NCBI GenBank assembly: GCA_021787635.1
Contig: JAJYLO010000003.1
Coordinates: 1 to 40,763, forward strand
DNA from: a bacterium
Lineage (GTDB): Bacteria > Patescibacteriota > Microgenomatia > UBA1406 > GWC2-37-13
DNA: 40,763 nt
Direction: 5' to 3'
How positions within the stretch are numbered: position 1 is the first letter of the stretch; each line of letters starts with the position of its first letter. The translations under genes and the position numbers were made by a program. Below the pieces are notes generated by a model. That model saw nothing but the letters and a program-made list of their open reading frames with translations, was not told the DNA's origin and did not search any database. Shown piece after piece: positions 17,601 through 24,567 of the stretch.

Positions 17601-20501
17601 GCCTTGACCCAAAAGGAATTTGCCGGCATGCTTCTCAACCAGGGGGAGCTGCAAAGAATTGTCAATGATCCGGCTCTAAATATCCATCCCGGTACCAGCC
17701 CAGACAATGCCGGTTCCTTGGCCAGTGAATGGCTGGAGAATTACCGGCCAAGCTCACACGGCGCCTCGATTTTCAATCTGGCGGATAACGGGAAAAACGG
17801 CAATATTTCTTTCGGATTCACCGACCAAAACGGGCGTTTCAATTATCTCGCCAACATGTCGGCCAAGCATGCGGTGGAAATTGCCACTCCGGCAGGACCA
17901 AACGAAACTATCGCTAACGTCGGCATTAAATCAATTGTCAAAGTAAAGACGGTCCCCACTAACCAGGTCTATATGTCCGAATTGGCGACAGGCGAAGTAT
18001 TTATACCGGTTCTTATTCCTTTATCCCGCCGGCCCCTCGAAGCGCCGAAAGGCAAATTCGACCCCGTCCCACCGCTTCGCGTACCGCCGGGGATTCCCGA
18101 ACCAATAACCTCTTTCCCACCATATATTTCCGGCCCACTTCCGGCAGAAAGAATGCAGCTCTTTGATAAAAACCGGTCAAATACATTAAAGGAAAATCCG
18201 TCGGCAATACTAGATCCAGTTCATGAAGGACAGGAATATTTAAAAAAACAGAATCCCTATTATCGTCAGGAAATTAAACAATTAGCCGCACAGTTTGAAA
18301 GTCCACCATCACCTAATTTAAAAGCCATAGTTTGTATTCCAGTCGCTGGTCACCAGGAAGGTGATAATATTTATAATACTCTTTTAAATTTTACTAATCA
18401 GGATGCACCAAAAGATCAGTACGAAGTCTTCTTATTCGTCAACTATCCAACGACTAATCGTGATGGTAGCCCGGTTACGCCCGATAAAACAATTACGGAA
18501 ATAGAAAGATTTAAAAAAGCCCATCCCGATATGCCCATCAGAATGGTTGTTAAGCAATTACCAAACGATCAGACAAAAATTGGGTTTATTAGAAAATATG
18601 GCGCCGATTTGGCTCTATACAGGAACTTACAAAGAGGAAACCAAGCTAACGATGTTATCCTGATAAGTAATGACGCCGATCAAAAAGGGATAGCGCCAAC
18701 TTATATCAGTAATTTTATCAGCAAATTCGATGTTGAGCCCGAAGTTGACGGATTATTAGGACAATTGGATTGGGATCCGGAAGCGTACGCTCATTATCCG
18801 CTAGTTCATCTTGGAACACGACTTTTCCAGTATTTGGGAATTATCGGTCGGAACAGATCCGGAAGAATGCCATCGAGTGGAGCTAATTTTGCCTACAGGA
18901 GTAGTATTTACGCAGCTATTGGAGGCTATTTGCCACAGTTGGAGGGTGGGGAAGACGTGGCTGTCGGTCAAGCAATTATTGCGGGCAGGCAAAATGTTGA
19001 CAGAATAAAATTTGCCGGAGCAAAAGTATCGCGATTATACACTTCAGCAAGAAGAGCGATTAAATCGCTACGAGAAGGCCTAGCACCTGTTGAACAATGG
19101 AATAAAGGCTTCAGCGCTTTTGATGATGAAGTCCGACGATCACAGCAAGGACAAGTAAAGGATATTAATTTTGATGATCCTAGTCAATTAACGAATTTTA
19201 AAACAGACTTGGAATATATTTTAAACAGAACAATTGATTCATATGAAGCTGGAGAAAAATTAGGTAGAAATGGCAATTACTACAAAACAGCGCTTCGTTG
19301 GCTGGGAATTGAATATCGGGTACAGAATGACAAAATTGTAATCGTTAAAATGGATAGTTTGATACGCGACCTAAAACATTATCAAAAAACAGGTCTTCTG
19401 ATGCGGGAAATCAAATCACACAAAGGAACACCACAGGAATTAGCTCACATGAAGCAGGAGCTGGAAACGCTCGATAAGGATTATCAACAGCAATTAAAAG
19501 AAGATGAGGTAAGAACTAGTGAAGAATTAAAAAAACAGGATAATGAAACGGATAATTTATTACAAAATTTCCGCCAGGAACAACTCAAGCTGGAAGGTGT
19601 ATCATCATTTAAATATACTTTAGCTGAATTGCAGGCCAGTGAAGTTAAAGTTGAAGAAGGCGACTATGTTATTTGTCGGGATAAAATTTTAGGTTCCGGC
19701 CAGAGAGGTCAGATGGTTGCCGGATATAATAAAAAAACAGGGCAGATATGTTCGTTCAAAACTATTCAAAAAGTCAATCAGGAATTTATTGCCAAAGCCA
19801 ATGAATATCCAACAGGTATTCTAGATTTGGAAACATATATTAAAGCAAATTCGACAAATCCGACATTGGGAGTCAACGAAACCATGATCGATAAAGGCAA
19901 TAGCTATATTAAAGTTTATCCTGTTTCCGAATCCGACTTAGATAGATATCTGGAGCAGCAAAAAAACTTATCCCCCGAAAATTCATTAGCGATTATGATT
20001 CATTTGCTTGACGGAGTGAGAGATTTACATAAGATGGGTATAGTTCATCTTGATTTATCTCCAACCAACATTCTTGTTAATGAAAACGGAGTAAAACTTA
20101 TTGATTTTGATGCTGCCAGTATTAAAAATAAAGTTACTAATAAATACAAAAGAGGTTTTGTCGGCGGTTTTAAACATATGCTGCCGCCGGAACTATTTGA
20201 TGAAAATCCGTACATTAACGAAAACGCCGATACTTATGAAGCCGGAATACTTTTTTATAAAATGGTAACTGGAGATTATCCATATCATACTAATAGCGGC
20301 ACAGATCAAGAAAGAGCGGCGCAGCTGAAAGCGGCTCATGAATCAGGAAACTTCACGATTCCTAAAAATTTACCAGATAGCATTAAAAATATCTTAAGAA
20401 AAAGTATTCAACCAGATCAAGGTAAACGATATCAAAATGTTGATGAAATGCTAAAAGATATTATTGAGGCATATTCCGAGATTAAATCAGTTAGAATATA
20501 A
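11685..20501 (+). CDS. Giant multidomain protein: helical region, membrane segments, GT2 glycosyltransferase and Ser/Thr kinase domains
   Basis: This 2938-aa protein has no signal peptide. In order: helical soluble sequence (1-870); a Pro/Gln-rich linker (about 870-945); more charged helix (945-1350); a hydrophobic Gly/Ala-rich stretch (about 1356-1408); a second hydrophobic stretch (about 1613-1646); and a beta-rich region (1650-2105). Next is a GT-A/GT2-like glycosyltransferase domain (about 2211-2456) with DAD at 2330-2332 and the acceptor-side EGGEDVAVGQA at 2420-2430. A coiled-coil-like segment follows (2580-2640), then a protein kinase domain (2660-2938). The kinase has the Gly loop LGSGQRGQM, Lys2692, HLDLSPTN at 2788-2795 (catalytic Asp2790) and DFD at 2807-2809 replacing DFG. 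All catalytic kinase residues are present, so activity is plausible. Both enzyme domains need cytosolic substrates, so two membrane passes would put N- and C-termini inside. Physiological role unknown. Confidence 0.9.
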   Translation: MTFVPAITENPSQTLVPPSEEESRNLGRKIKDAYTGFLNKVTFPITKKEIQVLNLVNKVVSTLPNIPIAPNVVKAYIPAMEAQLALAGFDPQTGDYNKLPFKNRALKAAQLAGESLGRGLLVAADALAGNTAETALYEGLKKVTSATTPAELAKLWPKILKNIATKVNNDQFTALVNSISSAQEFTSNHLVLQNTLETAIKNANIAQKIEERLKALENKPEVQNVSEKKQQRGEVASQVVKMSDAVCDGQNVKLGYIEKDEDGNDLNEAAKKQQAATLADKLSSSAAFGKKITGDEILALSQDVNELTGENGPFAGIYLVCLNRPDNPLASAVASVVFLQILRDLVKSNPDISHEEIINSGVANVDAVIKQLYAGKLDQSSSVDLAVSLVDKSGYMTSMSKNNAKIAVFGRSGNVKNNIAGGLIVETKLTFTDKVVLSSGDKISALTNQLIQKKINPKVKEMVDFIASSGQSAAAVEVTEAQAAQNVPSPAPVVNGEQATNGEQSERVYDENYPYYADLPEGYSLDEVAKHLVRTKTVVEPDGSRRQVEINYLTEVDGLLEKAKNLFVRKPDESDYDYHRRLLGELEHRVRFPNKWKNPAKQDELYRETKIKTDQEVLLMAIEAKRAFADREALQGTWGFNDDLHRREVHTEVSHNTAIAKVNDRLQKYFREKGEPAELPEDDLVSFTLIADILMDVKDPALGNAGATYREAFKKLEAAVETNPASNRELLELRRYFYRNAIDALASKELTIPLSPAATPQEQVLQDMRSLIQNLEYRLSQGTSADLLIGAYKGVVGGLQEGKGREKRKTTTDKVKSLLEKHPQVIVDMALKGGELMQRRARYEGPKQKGIPDKIYRKKFVQGPEEEAQETQKISPKGQPSTKKQAPPPAPAGEQPQEGSSEPTIPSEKRRMPPAPSSGTTQPPSTPGQPPQPTPEPLPTELRAAVVSAQQRVDRFNAQGELTQEGMQVLEERRREMGRLIMNEDRKKWEGRFSFLKQWIPRFWKYTLGDTATYSKESSHGLKLLAVAGINVTTLPYDVFQEVDKMARVRVAANRATRGQRFTGRLRDIGHELTFTTRDLHRERVKIVEGLRMAAEDPTSPLSQSFINELQQANQQNLLTRFNEVLANDVRAGEALARRINTKFGDELIHKVVGEKVELNVNLNTPEGQTVTNFLKYRVIEKLLVEGIRNNGQIPDAIYLQVNRDLQNFFLSKDFILWLDKLLPAQRQMFEESLSTVSDITALTRETLLPQVTQAWKSSERNIALEDYIHNNLLSNFNLSLNLGTLEAGQKGVIGEGVLERLTARAVTNERVHNLYQQVRTSTAPVYTPPAQPAPVQTLAQQQYQNYMNAAVNRSAVISTIANLGTSNVTLGLATGIGLYAAKATLGSAGCLAVPILGGSIVSGAFRAAQEHRLFTREWEEHNVERELNYSFPQEGRRRREMQGLELHHRRMEADLTSPMRTLLTRVDNGQITDPEILQLMGLVADTEARMDFSDNRGEKGLFSATQPQTYQVEKTNLEFTKAQAKVALRNLLTSNPTKLTALANQLGINFPTTGPNVDFILSTLRDTQIANIQNGTAATASQQLAFGNLSLTQAQSVDHRENAFRFVRARRDVGAFATTVAAGGVSYLLSEAASDLAQQAVTAASSWNVPALNSAFQALGLIHQEIPTGNNIVQIDNHLKVNLPDKWHLVGPVDFKNHQFTVEDAAGNRSIFGFTDDAQGGHIQNLVGGNAPVNWIEHSGAQGVTQQLSKTPTPLAVPTGTPYQEVAGIKFSLPATYHVTQTAAGVDISDANGAIHHFNLSFDANHHAILTPTDQNLIPHITETPGSPGSTITNSNQIEAIWKDQGLEQKYPGVKFWNNLTPKSDYQELQGYDFVFKNSHGQYGIVFDSSIMDKTLDPTTHQWMNVNNLLEHSKTGQAQFSFQLGGHHDSLKIDANFQTNKLSIDPSSDSPLTRDGAAIMWAGPDGTMAAHALTQKEFAGMLLNQGELQRIVNDPALNIHPGTSPDNAGSLASEWLENYRPSSHGASIFNLADNGKNGNISFGFTDQNGRFNYLANMSAKHAVEIATPAGPNETIANVGIKSIVKVKTVPTNQVYMSELATGEVFIPVLIPLSRRPLEAPKGKFDPVPPLRVPPGIPEPITSFPPYISGPLPAERMQLFDKNRSNTLKENPSAILDPVHEGQEYLKKQNPYYRQEIKQLAAQFESPPSPNLKAIVCIPVAGHQEGDNIYNTLLNFTNQDAPKDQYEVFLFVNYPTTNRDGSPVTPDKTITEIERFKKAHPDMPIRMVVKQLPNDQTKIGFIRKYGADLALYRNLQRGNQANDVILISNDADQKGIAPTYISNFISKFDVEPEVDGLLGQLDWDPEAYAHYPLVHLGTRLFQYLGIIGRNRSGRMPSSGANFAYRSSIYAAIGGYLPQLEGGEDVAVGQAIIAGRQNVDRIKFAGAKVSRLYTSARRAIKSLREGLAPVEQWNKGFSAFDDEVRRSQQGQVKDINFDDPSQLTNFKTDLEYILNRTIDSYEAGEKLGRNGNYYKTALRWLGIEYRVQNDKIVIVKMDSLIRDLKHYQKTGLLMREIKSHKGTPQELAHMKQELETLDKDYQQQLKEDEVRTSEELKKQDNETDNLLQNFRQEQLKLEGVSSFKYTLAELQASEVKVEEGDYVICRDKILGSGQRGQMVAGYNKKTGQICSFKTIQKVNQEFIAKANEYPTGILDLETYIKANSTNPTLGVNETMIDKGNSYIKVYPVSESDLDRYLEQQKNLSPENSLAIMIHLLDGVRDLHKMGIVHLDLSPTNILVNENGVKLIDFDAASIKNKVTNKYKRGFVGGFKHMLPPELFDENPYINENADTYEAGILFYKMVTGDYPYHTNSGTDQERAAQLKAAHESGNFTIPKNLPDSIKNILRKSIQPDQGKRYQNVDEMLKDIIEAYSEIKSVRI

Positions 20502-20508
20502 AATCGGA

Positions 20509-20529
20509 TTACATGTAACGTGATATAAT
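20509..20529 (+). promoter_or_regulatory. Promoter with palindrome upstream of the 208-aa gene
   Basis: An extended -10, TGATATAAT (20521-20529), lies 30 bases before the ATG at 20560, so this transcript should have a real 5' leader of about 24 bases. A perfect 10-base palindrome, TTACATGTAA (20509-20518), sits just upstream of it, between the -35 and -10 positions, where a repressor could bind. The operator role is inference. Confidence 0.5.
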
Positions 20530-20559
20530 TATCTAATTATTAATTAGTGAAAAATAACC

Positions 20560-21186
20560 ATGGGTAAAGAACAACCTTCAGAAGTATTAAAATTCCAGAA
20601 AATATTAACCGAAATGACTGCGGCACTTAAAGCGGGCAAACCATTTAATGCGTATTTAACTGCCGATGATTTTAAAACATTGGTTTTAGGCGGATTAGTA
20701 ACGCAAGCTGAAGAAATTGAAGCATTAGGAATTAAATTGTCGCTTAATCACGGTAATCTATCAGTCGTAATTAAGAAAAATACTGATGTAACAGTTCAAG
20801 CTAAAGGTTTGGTACAAAGGCGAATAGAAAAAGAGGTTTTAGGAAAAAAAATTAGTGCTTGGAGTCCAGGGTTAGGTGTGAATTTAGCCGTCAAGGCTAG
20901 AAATAGCACTTCTCAACCTAATAGAATCACTGTTGATAAGGGAAATGTGCATATTAATTTCGATAAACCGCTAGGATTTGATGCAGAAAACCATTTTAAC
21001 GTAGATACTTCCCATCTTGAAAACTCATTAGAGGGATTTGGACTTTTTAGATTGATTAGAACTGGATTAAAAAAAGAAATGGCCAAGCATGATGTCGATA
21101 TAACTTCACTCGGACTGAGAATAAGGTTTTCACAAGATATGATACATATGAATGTTGGCGGTAAAACCATTAAAAAACTAAGTTGA
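20560..21186 (+). CDS. Hypothetical beta-rich protein
   Basis: The 208-aa product has no signal peptide. A short helical N-terminus is followed by alternating short strands (IKLSLNHGNLSVVI, ITVDKGNVHINF) and a late amphipathic helix (LFRLIRTGLKKEMAKH). It closes with a strand pair ending NVGGKTIKKLS. This tail resembles the last 40 residues of the 945-aa protein encoded convergently nearby, which suggests a shared domain. A lipid-binding TULIP/DUF2993-like fold is one possibility but cannot be shown here. The gene is AT-rich, like the 3' third of the giant gene, and has its own promoter-like element. The next gene's -35 overlaps its stop codon. Confidence 0.75.
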   Translation: MGKEQPSEVLKFQKILTEMTAALKAGKPFNAYLTADDFKTLVLGGLVTQAEEIEALGIKLSLNHGNLSVVIKKNTDVTVQAKGLVQRRIEKEVLGKKISAWSPGLGVNLAVKARNSTSQPNRITVDKGNVHINFDKPLGFDAENHFNVDTSHLENSLEGFGLFRLIRTGLKKEMAKHDVDITSLGLRIRFSQDMIHMNVGGKTIKKLS

Positions 21187-21211
21187 CGTCTAATTAAATC
21201 AGGTTTATCAT
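21183..21211 (+). promoter_or_regulatory. Promoter of the 162-aa gene
   Basis: TTGACG (21183-21188) and TATCAT (21206-21211) are separated by 17 bases, a good sigma-70-type arrangement. The ATG at 21218 follows the -10 by only 6 bases, implying a leaderless transcript. Confidence 0.55.
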
Positions 21212-21217
21212 TAAACT

Positions 21218-21706
21218 ATGGCAGATCAAGATTTGACGGATGTGATGAATAGGATTAAGTCGGTAGCGCAAATCGGTGCCATTAGCAGTGATACGGAAGA
21301 GCACAAACAGTCTTACGAAGCATTCATCGATAAATTAATAGAGGAACGGGGCTTCCCCGATCTGACGCCTGAAGTCAAAGAGGAGCTGAAAAAAGATCTG
21401 GTCACCCGGCTGGACAGCTTTATCGCGGCCAAAGTTATTGCCGCCTTATCCGATGCCGATGTTTTGGCTTTCGAAAAAATGCTCAAGGACAATAAGCCGT
21501 CTGCCGAATTGCAGCAATTTTCCATCGACCACATCGCCAACTTTACCGATTTTCTGACTAATACGCTTCTCGAATTCCGGGGAGTTTATTTGGGGCTAAT
21601 AAGCGTCCCGGTTTCTTTGGACGTCAATCTCACTGAGACTTTGAACCGGTCAAAAATCACCCGCGCCATGCCACCCGCACCAGTCTCTCCTGCAAAAAGT
21701 AATTAA
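21218..21706 (+). CDS. Small helical protein, lineage-type (DUF5663-like)
   Basis: The 162-aa protein is soluble and helical. Its core (about residues 45-105) has the pattern LTPEVKEELKKDLVTRLDSF, then ALSDADVLAFEKML and FSIDHIANFTDFL. From memory this resembles a small helical domain frequent in Patescibacteria, catalogued as DUF5663; I could not check this. A Pro-rich tail (PPAPVSPAKSN) ends the protein. It has its own promoter and its 3' end meets the convergent 945-aa gene with a two-base gap. Base composition returns to GC-richer values here compared with the preceding gene. Function is unknown; family members often appear next to large surface or multidomain proteins. Confidence 0.75.
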   Translation: MADQDLTDVMNRIKSVAQIGAISSDTEEHKQSYEAFIDKLIEERGFPDLTPEVKEELKKDLVTRLDSFIAAKVIAALSDADVLAFEKMLKDNKPSAELQQFSIDHIANFTDFLTNTLLEFRGVYLGLISVPVSLDVNLTETLNRSKITRAMPPAPVSPAKSN

Positions 21707-21708
21707 TA

Positions 21709-24546
21709 TCATTTTTTCTTCCCTTTAACGCTAATGAGTGTTTTGTTGTCGGGAGTGAATTGGATCTTCAAATCCTCAATCACCAAGCCGGATTTCTTCT
21801 TACTAAGTTCCTGGCTTATATATTGCGCCAAAGCTTCGTTGATCGGTAAAGCAGCCATGGTATTACTGGCACTTTCCTGGACATTTATACCGCCGACAAC
21901 CGGCGGCTCGATTTTCACACTGTTGAAAACCGTATTGCCGGTTGGGGAGTTAGCGGCGACAAAATCAATCGTTAATTTCGGTTGAAAAGGAATCCCGATA
22001 TCGACGACGACATGACCTTTAGCTCGTGATGAAGCGATTTCCAATGTAGGATTACCGGCTGCTTTCAAATGTAAAAAGTTAAGAAGCATGTTGCTACCTT
22101 TTTCTTTGATTTTCTTTTCCAAGATGGGTAAAAAGGCGGGGATAATGACAGCTGATTCGTCACTTTTCAAGACCATATTTGTCGTCTCCGCTTTGGCTAA
22201 ACCGGCCGATGATTGGCTGATGATTTCATCCAGGCTATGGACTTCGGTCGCCGCCGGCGGCGTCTCCGGTTTGGCCGGTTCGGGTTTGGAGGGCGTCTGG
22301 TTACTGGACGCTTCGCCGACTATCCGCGGATCCTTGGTCCGCAAGTAATCCCGTATTCCCTGTGGAAGCGACAAATAGGTCAAGTGAGCTGGATTTTCGC
22401 CCGTCTTGGTCGTACCTTCGGCGCTTTCCACTGTTGTCAATAAGTTCAGGATTTCCTGTTTTTGTGCTTCGGTTAAATTATTATGAATATAAGAACGGGT
22501 CAATGAATAGGTAAGTCCCCGGCCTCCATGCGCGGCTTCATGCGATTCATATTCCATCAATGCATCAACGATTGATAGATAATGCGGACGGAAAGTTTTT
22601 GCAATTGCTTTACCATTCGGTTCCTGCTCGGTATGGCGTCCGGCTAAATCTGAGGCCAAATGGCCGAACCCTGTCCTAGTAAAATAGGCATTAACAAATT
22701 TGGTAAAGGCTGTATCAAAGCTAATATTTTGTTCTTCCATCATTTGGGTAATCAAATCATGAAGTACGGCTCTTTCTGCGCGATAAGCATCGACATCTAG
22801 TTTTGAATTCATACTCTGCGCCCATTGCTTAGTCAATTCAACAGTAGTGGCTTCCATTAAACCTCTACCGCGTTCTTTGATTATTATCTGCCCTTCATCC
22901 GTAAGCCCGACCGGTTTGGTCATCCAAGGCCCTAATTTTCCCATCTGGACTTTTTCTTTTTTGCCTGAAGGTTGTTCCTGCGCGTACCAAAATGCCAAAT
23001 CGGCAGATAAATGAGTTGTTTCATGTGGTCTGATTTCTTCAAAAACCCTGATCATTAAATTTCTAAAACCTTCGGGAGTAAGGTCCTCCCAATTTTGAGC
23101 TAAACTTTTGGCGTGATCTCTTATTACTCCCATATCCATAAATATTGCCGGAATTGTAGGAATTACAAAAGCTAAAGCGCCCCGATTAGGATCATAATAT
23201 TCGGCAGTTTTTCCCCAAATAGGCAAAATAGTAATATGACCAATATCGGGCATTTTAATATGGTATTTATTTTCGACGAAAGTCCGGTATCCTGCCATCG
23301 CTGAATTTAACACACCGATTAACCGCTCGTTATCCAGCCCAATTTTAGCCAACTGATTTTTTAGCTGGTTATTTTCTGACTGTATTTGTCCGGCTAAATC
23401 AATTTCACTTATAGATGCATATTGATTATGACCGGTTCTGGCATCACGCAGTTTTAATTTATGAGCTATTGCCGCGGGATTTACCATTTCCTCAACCAGA
23501 TTGGCTTCTGGAAATTGTCTGACTTCGCTGGGATTCTCCGGGTTGGGTTTGGCCTTTTCGTATGACCATTCGTGCCCGGTCGGCAGCGGTTTGGATTTTT
23601 CCGGCTCGGGCCACTCGCGCGGTTCCGGCCATTCCTCGGGATTATCGCCGTTATCACCGTCCGGAGGTTGCGGACCGGGAGCGGACGAAGTCGCTTCTTT
23701 ATATTTTCCGGCACCATTTAGCGCTTCCAGAAGTTCGACTTCCCTTGATCTTAGATTATTGCCCCGGATTTTTTCTTCCGCCCCGACTTTCTCTTTCGCG
23801 ACGACCGAATCCAATAGTTCTTGGCGTTTATGCGGGTCAAAATCCTTGATCTCCACATCCATTAACTGAGCAAGGATTTCGTCGGAATAATTATTGCCGA
23901 AAATTGAGCTAAAATTCTGAATTACGCTCAAATCTTTTTGCAGTTTGGTATGTTTGAAAGAAACCGTTTCCTTACCGTCCGCGCCTTGGGTGACTACGGC
24001 GTAATCTGCCACCAAGTCGCTAATATATTTGACGACGGAAGAAGGAAGGTAGGTCGTCTTGCCGTCCCGCGTGATCGGTGTCAACGAACTGTCGAGAAAA
24101 TACCGCTGATAAAGCTTTTCCGCTTCGGCCGCATCGAAATTTTTCCAGTTTATCGCCCCCTGGCAGATATTGGATTGGGAAAAAAGATCGCGGTAACTCG
24201 TATCATTTTTGTCGTTGTAGATTTCGACTACCTCTTTGAGCCAGGTGGCTTTTTGGGCGGTAGCGGTTTTCAAACTGTCATCCTTGGCCGCTCGTGCTTC
24301 CCAGTGTTTTATTCTTTCATCCGTGGACAATTTTGCCAACAGTTCGTAAGTTGGTTTGCACTTTCTGTCGGGATCGGTGATTAGTTTCTCGATTTCGGAT
24401 TTTGCGTCAGGAAGAGAATAGGTATGATCAAGAACTTGATTTCCGGCTAAAAGTCTGACCTGCAAGCCAACTTGCTCCGGATTGTAAGTTAATTTTTCCT
24501 TGGCCGGCAAATTTTCCCTTATCGGATTTATGACAGTTTCCGCCAT
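21709..24546 (-). CDS. 945-aa protein with two HExxH motifs, putative zinc metallopeptidase-like
   Basis: No signal peptide is visible. The N-terminal region (1-285) is charged and helical. A Pro/Glu/Trp linker with the repeat EWPEPREWPEPEK follows (about 286-330). The central region (about 350-700) carries RPHETTHLSADLAFW, an HExxH at 508-512 with a possible downstream Glu ligand in GRGLMEATTVE (Glu565). A second HExxH is in ESHEAAHGGRG (669-673). A second Pro-rich linker (about 746-775) leads to a beta-rich C-terminal domain (790-945) resembling that of the 208-aa neighbour. Zincin-type metallopeptidase activity is an inference from the motifs; family identity was not recognised. The gene lies 21 bases after the 288-aa surface protein gene and is probably co-transcribed with it. 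Confidence 0.8.
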   Translation of the reverse strand: MAETVINPIRENLPAKEKLTYNPEQVGLQVRLLAGNQVLDHTYSLPDAKSEIEKLITDPDRKCKPTYELLAKLSTDERIKHWEARAAKDDSLKTATAQKATWLKEVVEIYNDKNDTSYRDLFSQSNICQGAINWKNFDAAEAEKLYQRYFLDSSLTPITRDGKTTYLPSSVVKYISDLVADYAVVTQGADGKETVSFKHTKLQKDLSVIQNFSSIFGNNYSDEILAQLMDVEIKDFDPHKRQELLDSVVAKEKVGAEEKIRGNNLRSREVELLEALNGAGKYKEATSSAPGPQPPDGDNGDNPEEWPEPREWPEPEKSKPLPTGHEWSYEKAKPNPENPSEVRQFPEANLVEEMVNPAAIAHKLKLRDARTGHNQYASISEIDLAGQIQSENNQLKNQLAKIGLDNERLIGVLNSAMAGYRTFVENKYHIKMPDIGHITILPIWGKTAEYYDPNRGALAFVIPTIPAIFMDMGVIRDHAKSLAQNWEDLTPEGFRNLMIRVFEEIRPHETTHLSADLAFWYAQEQPSGKKEKVQMGKLGPWMTKPVGLTDEGQIIIKERGRGLMEATTVELTKQWAQSMNSKLDVDAYRAERAVLHDLITQMMEEQNISFDTAFTKFVNAYFTRTGFGHLASDLAGRHTEQEPNGKAIAKTFRPHYLSIVDALMEYESHEAAHGGRGLTYSLTRSYIHNNLTEAQKQEILNLLTTVESAEGTTKTGENPAHLTYLSLPQGIRDYLRTKDPRIVGEASSNQTPSKPEPAKPETPPAATEVHSLDEIISQSSAGLAKAETTNMVLKSDESAVIIPAFLPILEKKIKEKGSNMLLNFLHLKAAGNPTLEIASSRAKGHVVVDIGIPFQPKLTIDFVAANSPTGNTVFNSVKIEPPVVGGINVQESASNTMAALPINEALAQYISQELSKKKSGLVIEDLKIQFTPDNKTLISVKGKKK

Positions 24547-24567
24547 ACCTAATAATGTACATTATTT

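Noticed and set aside
23938-24384. 148-aa plus-strand ORF
   Set aside because: Antisense to the N-terminal part of the 945-aa gene; no promoter or motif supports it.
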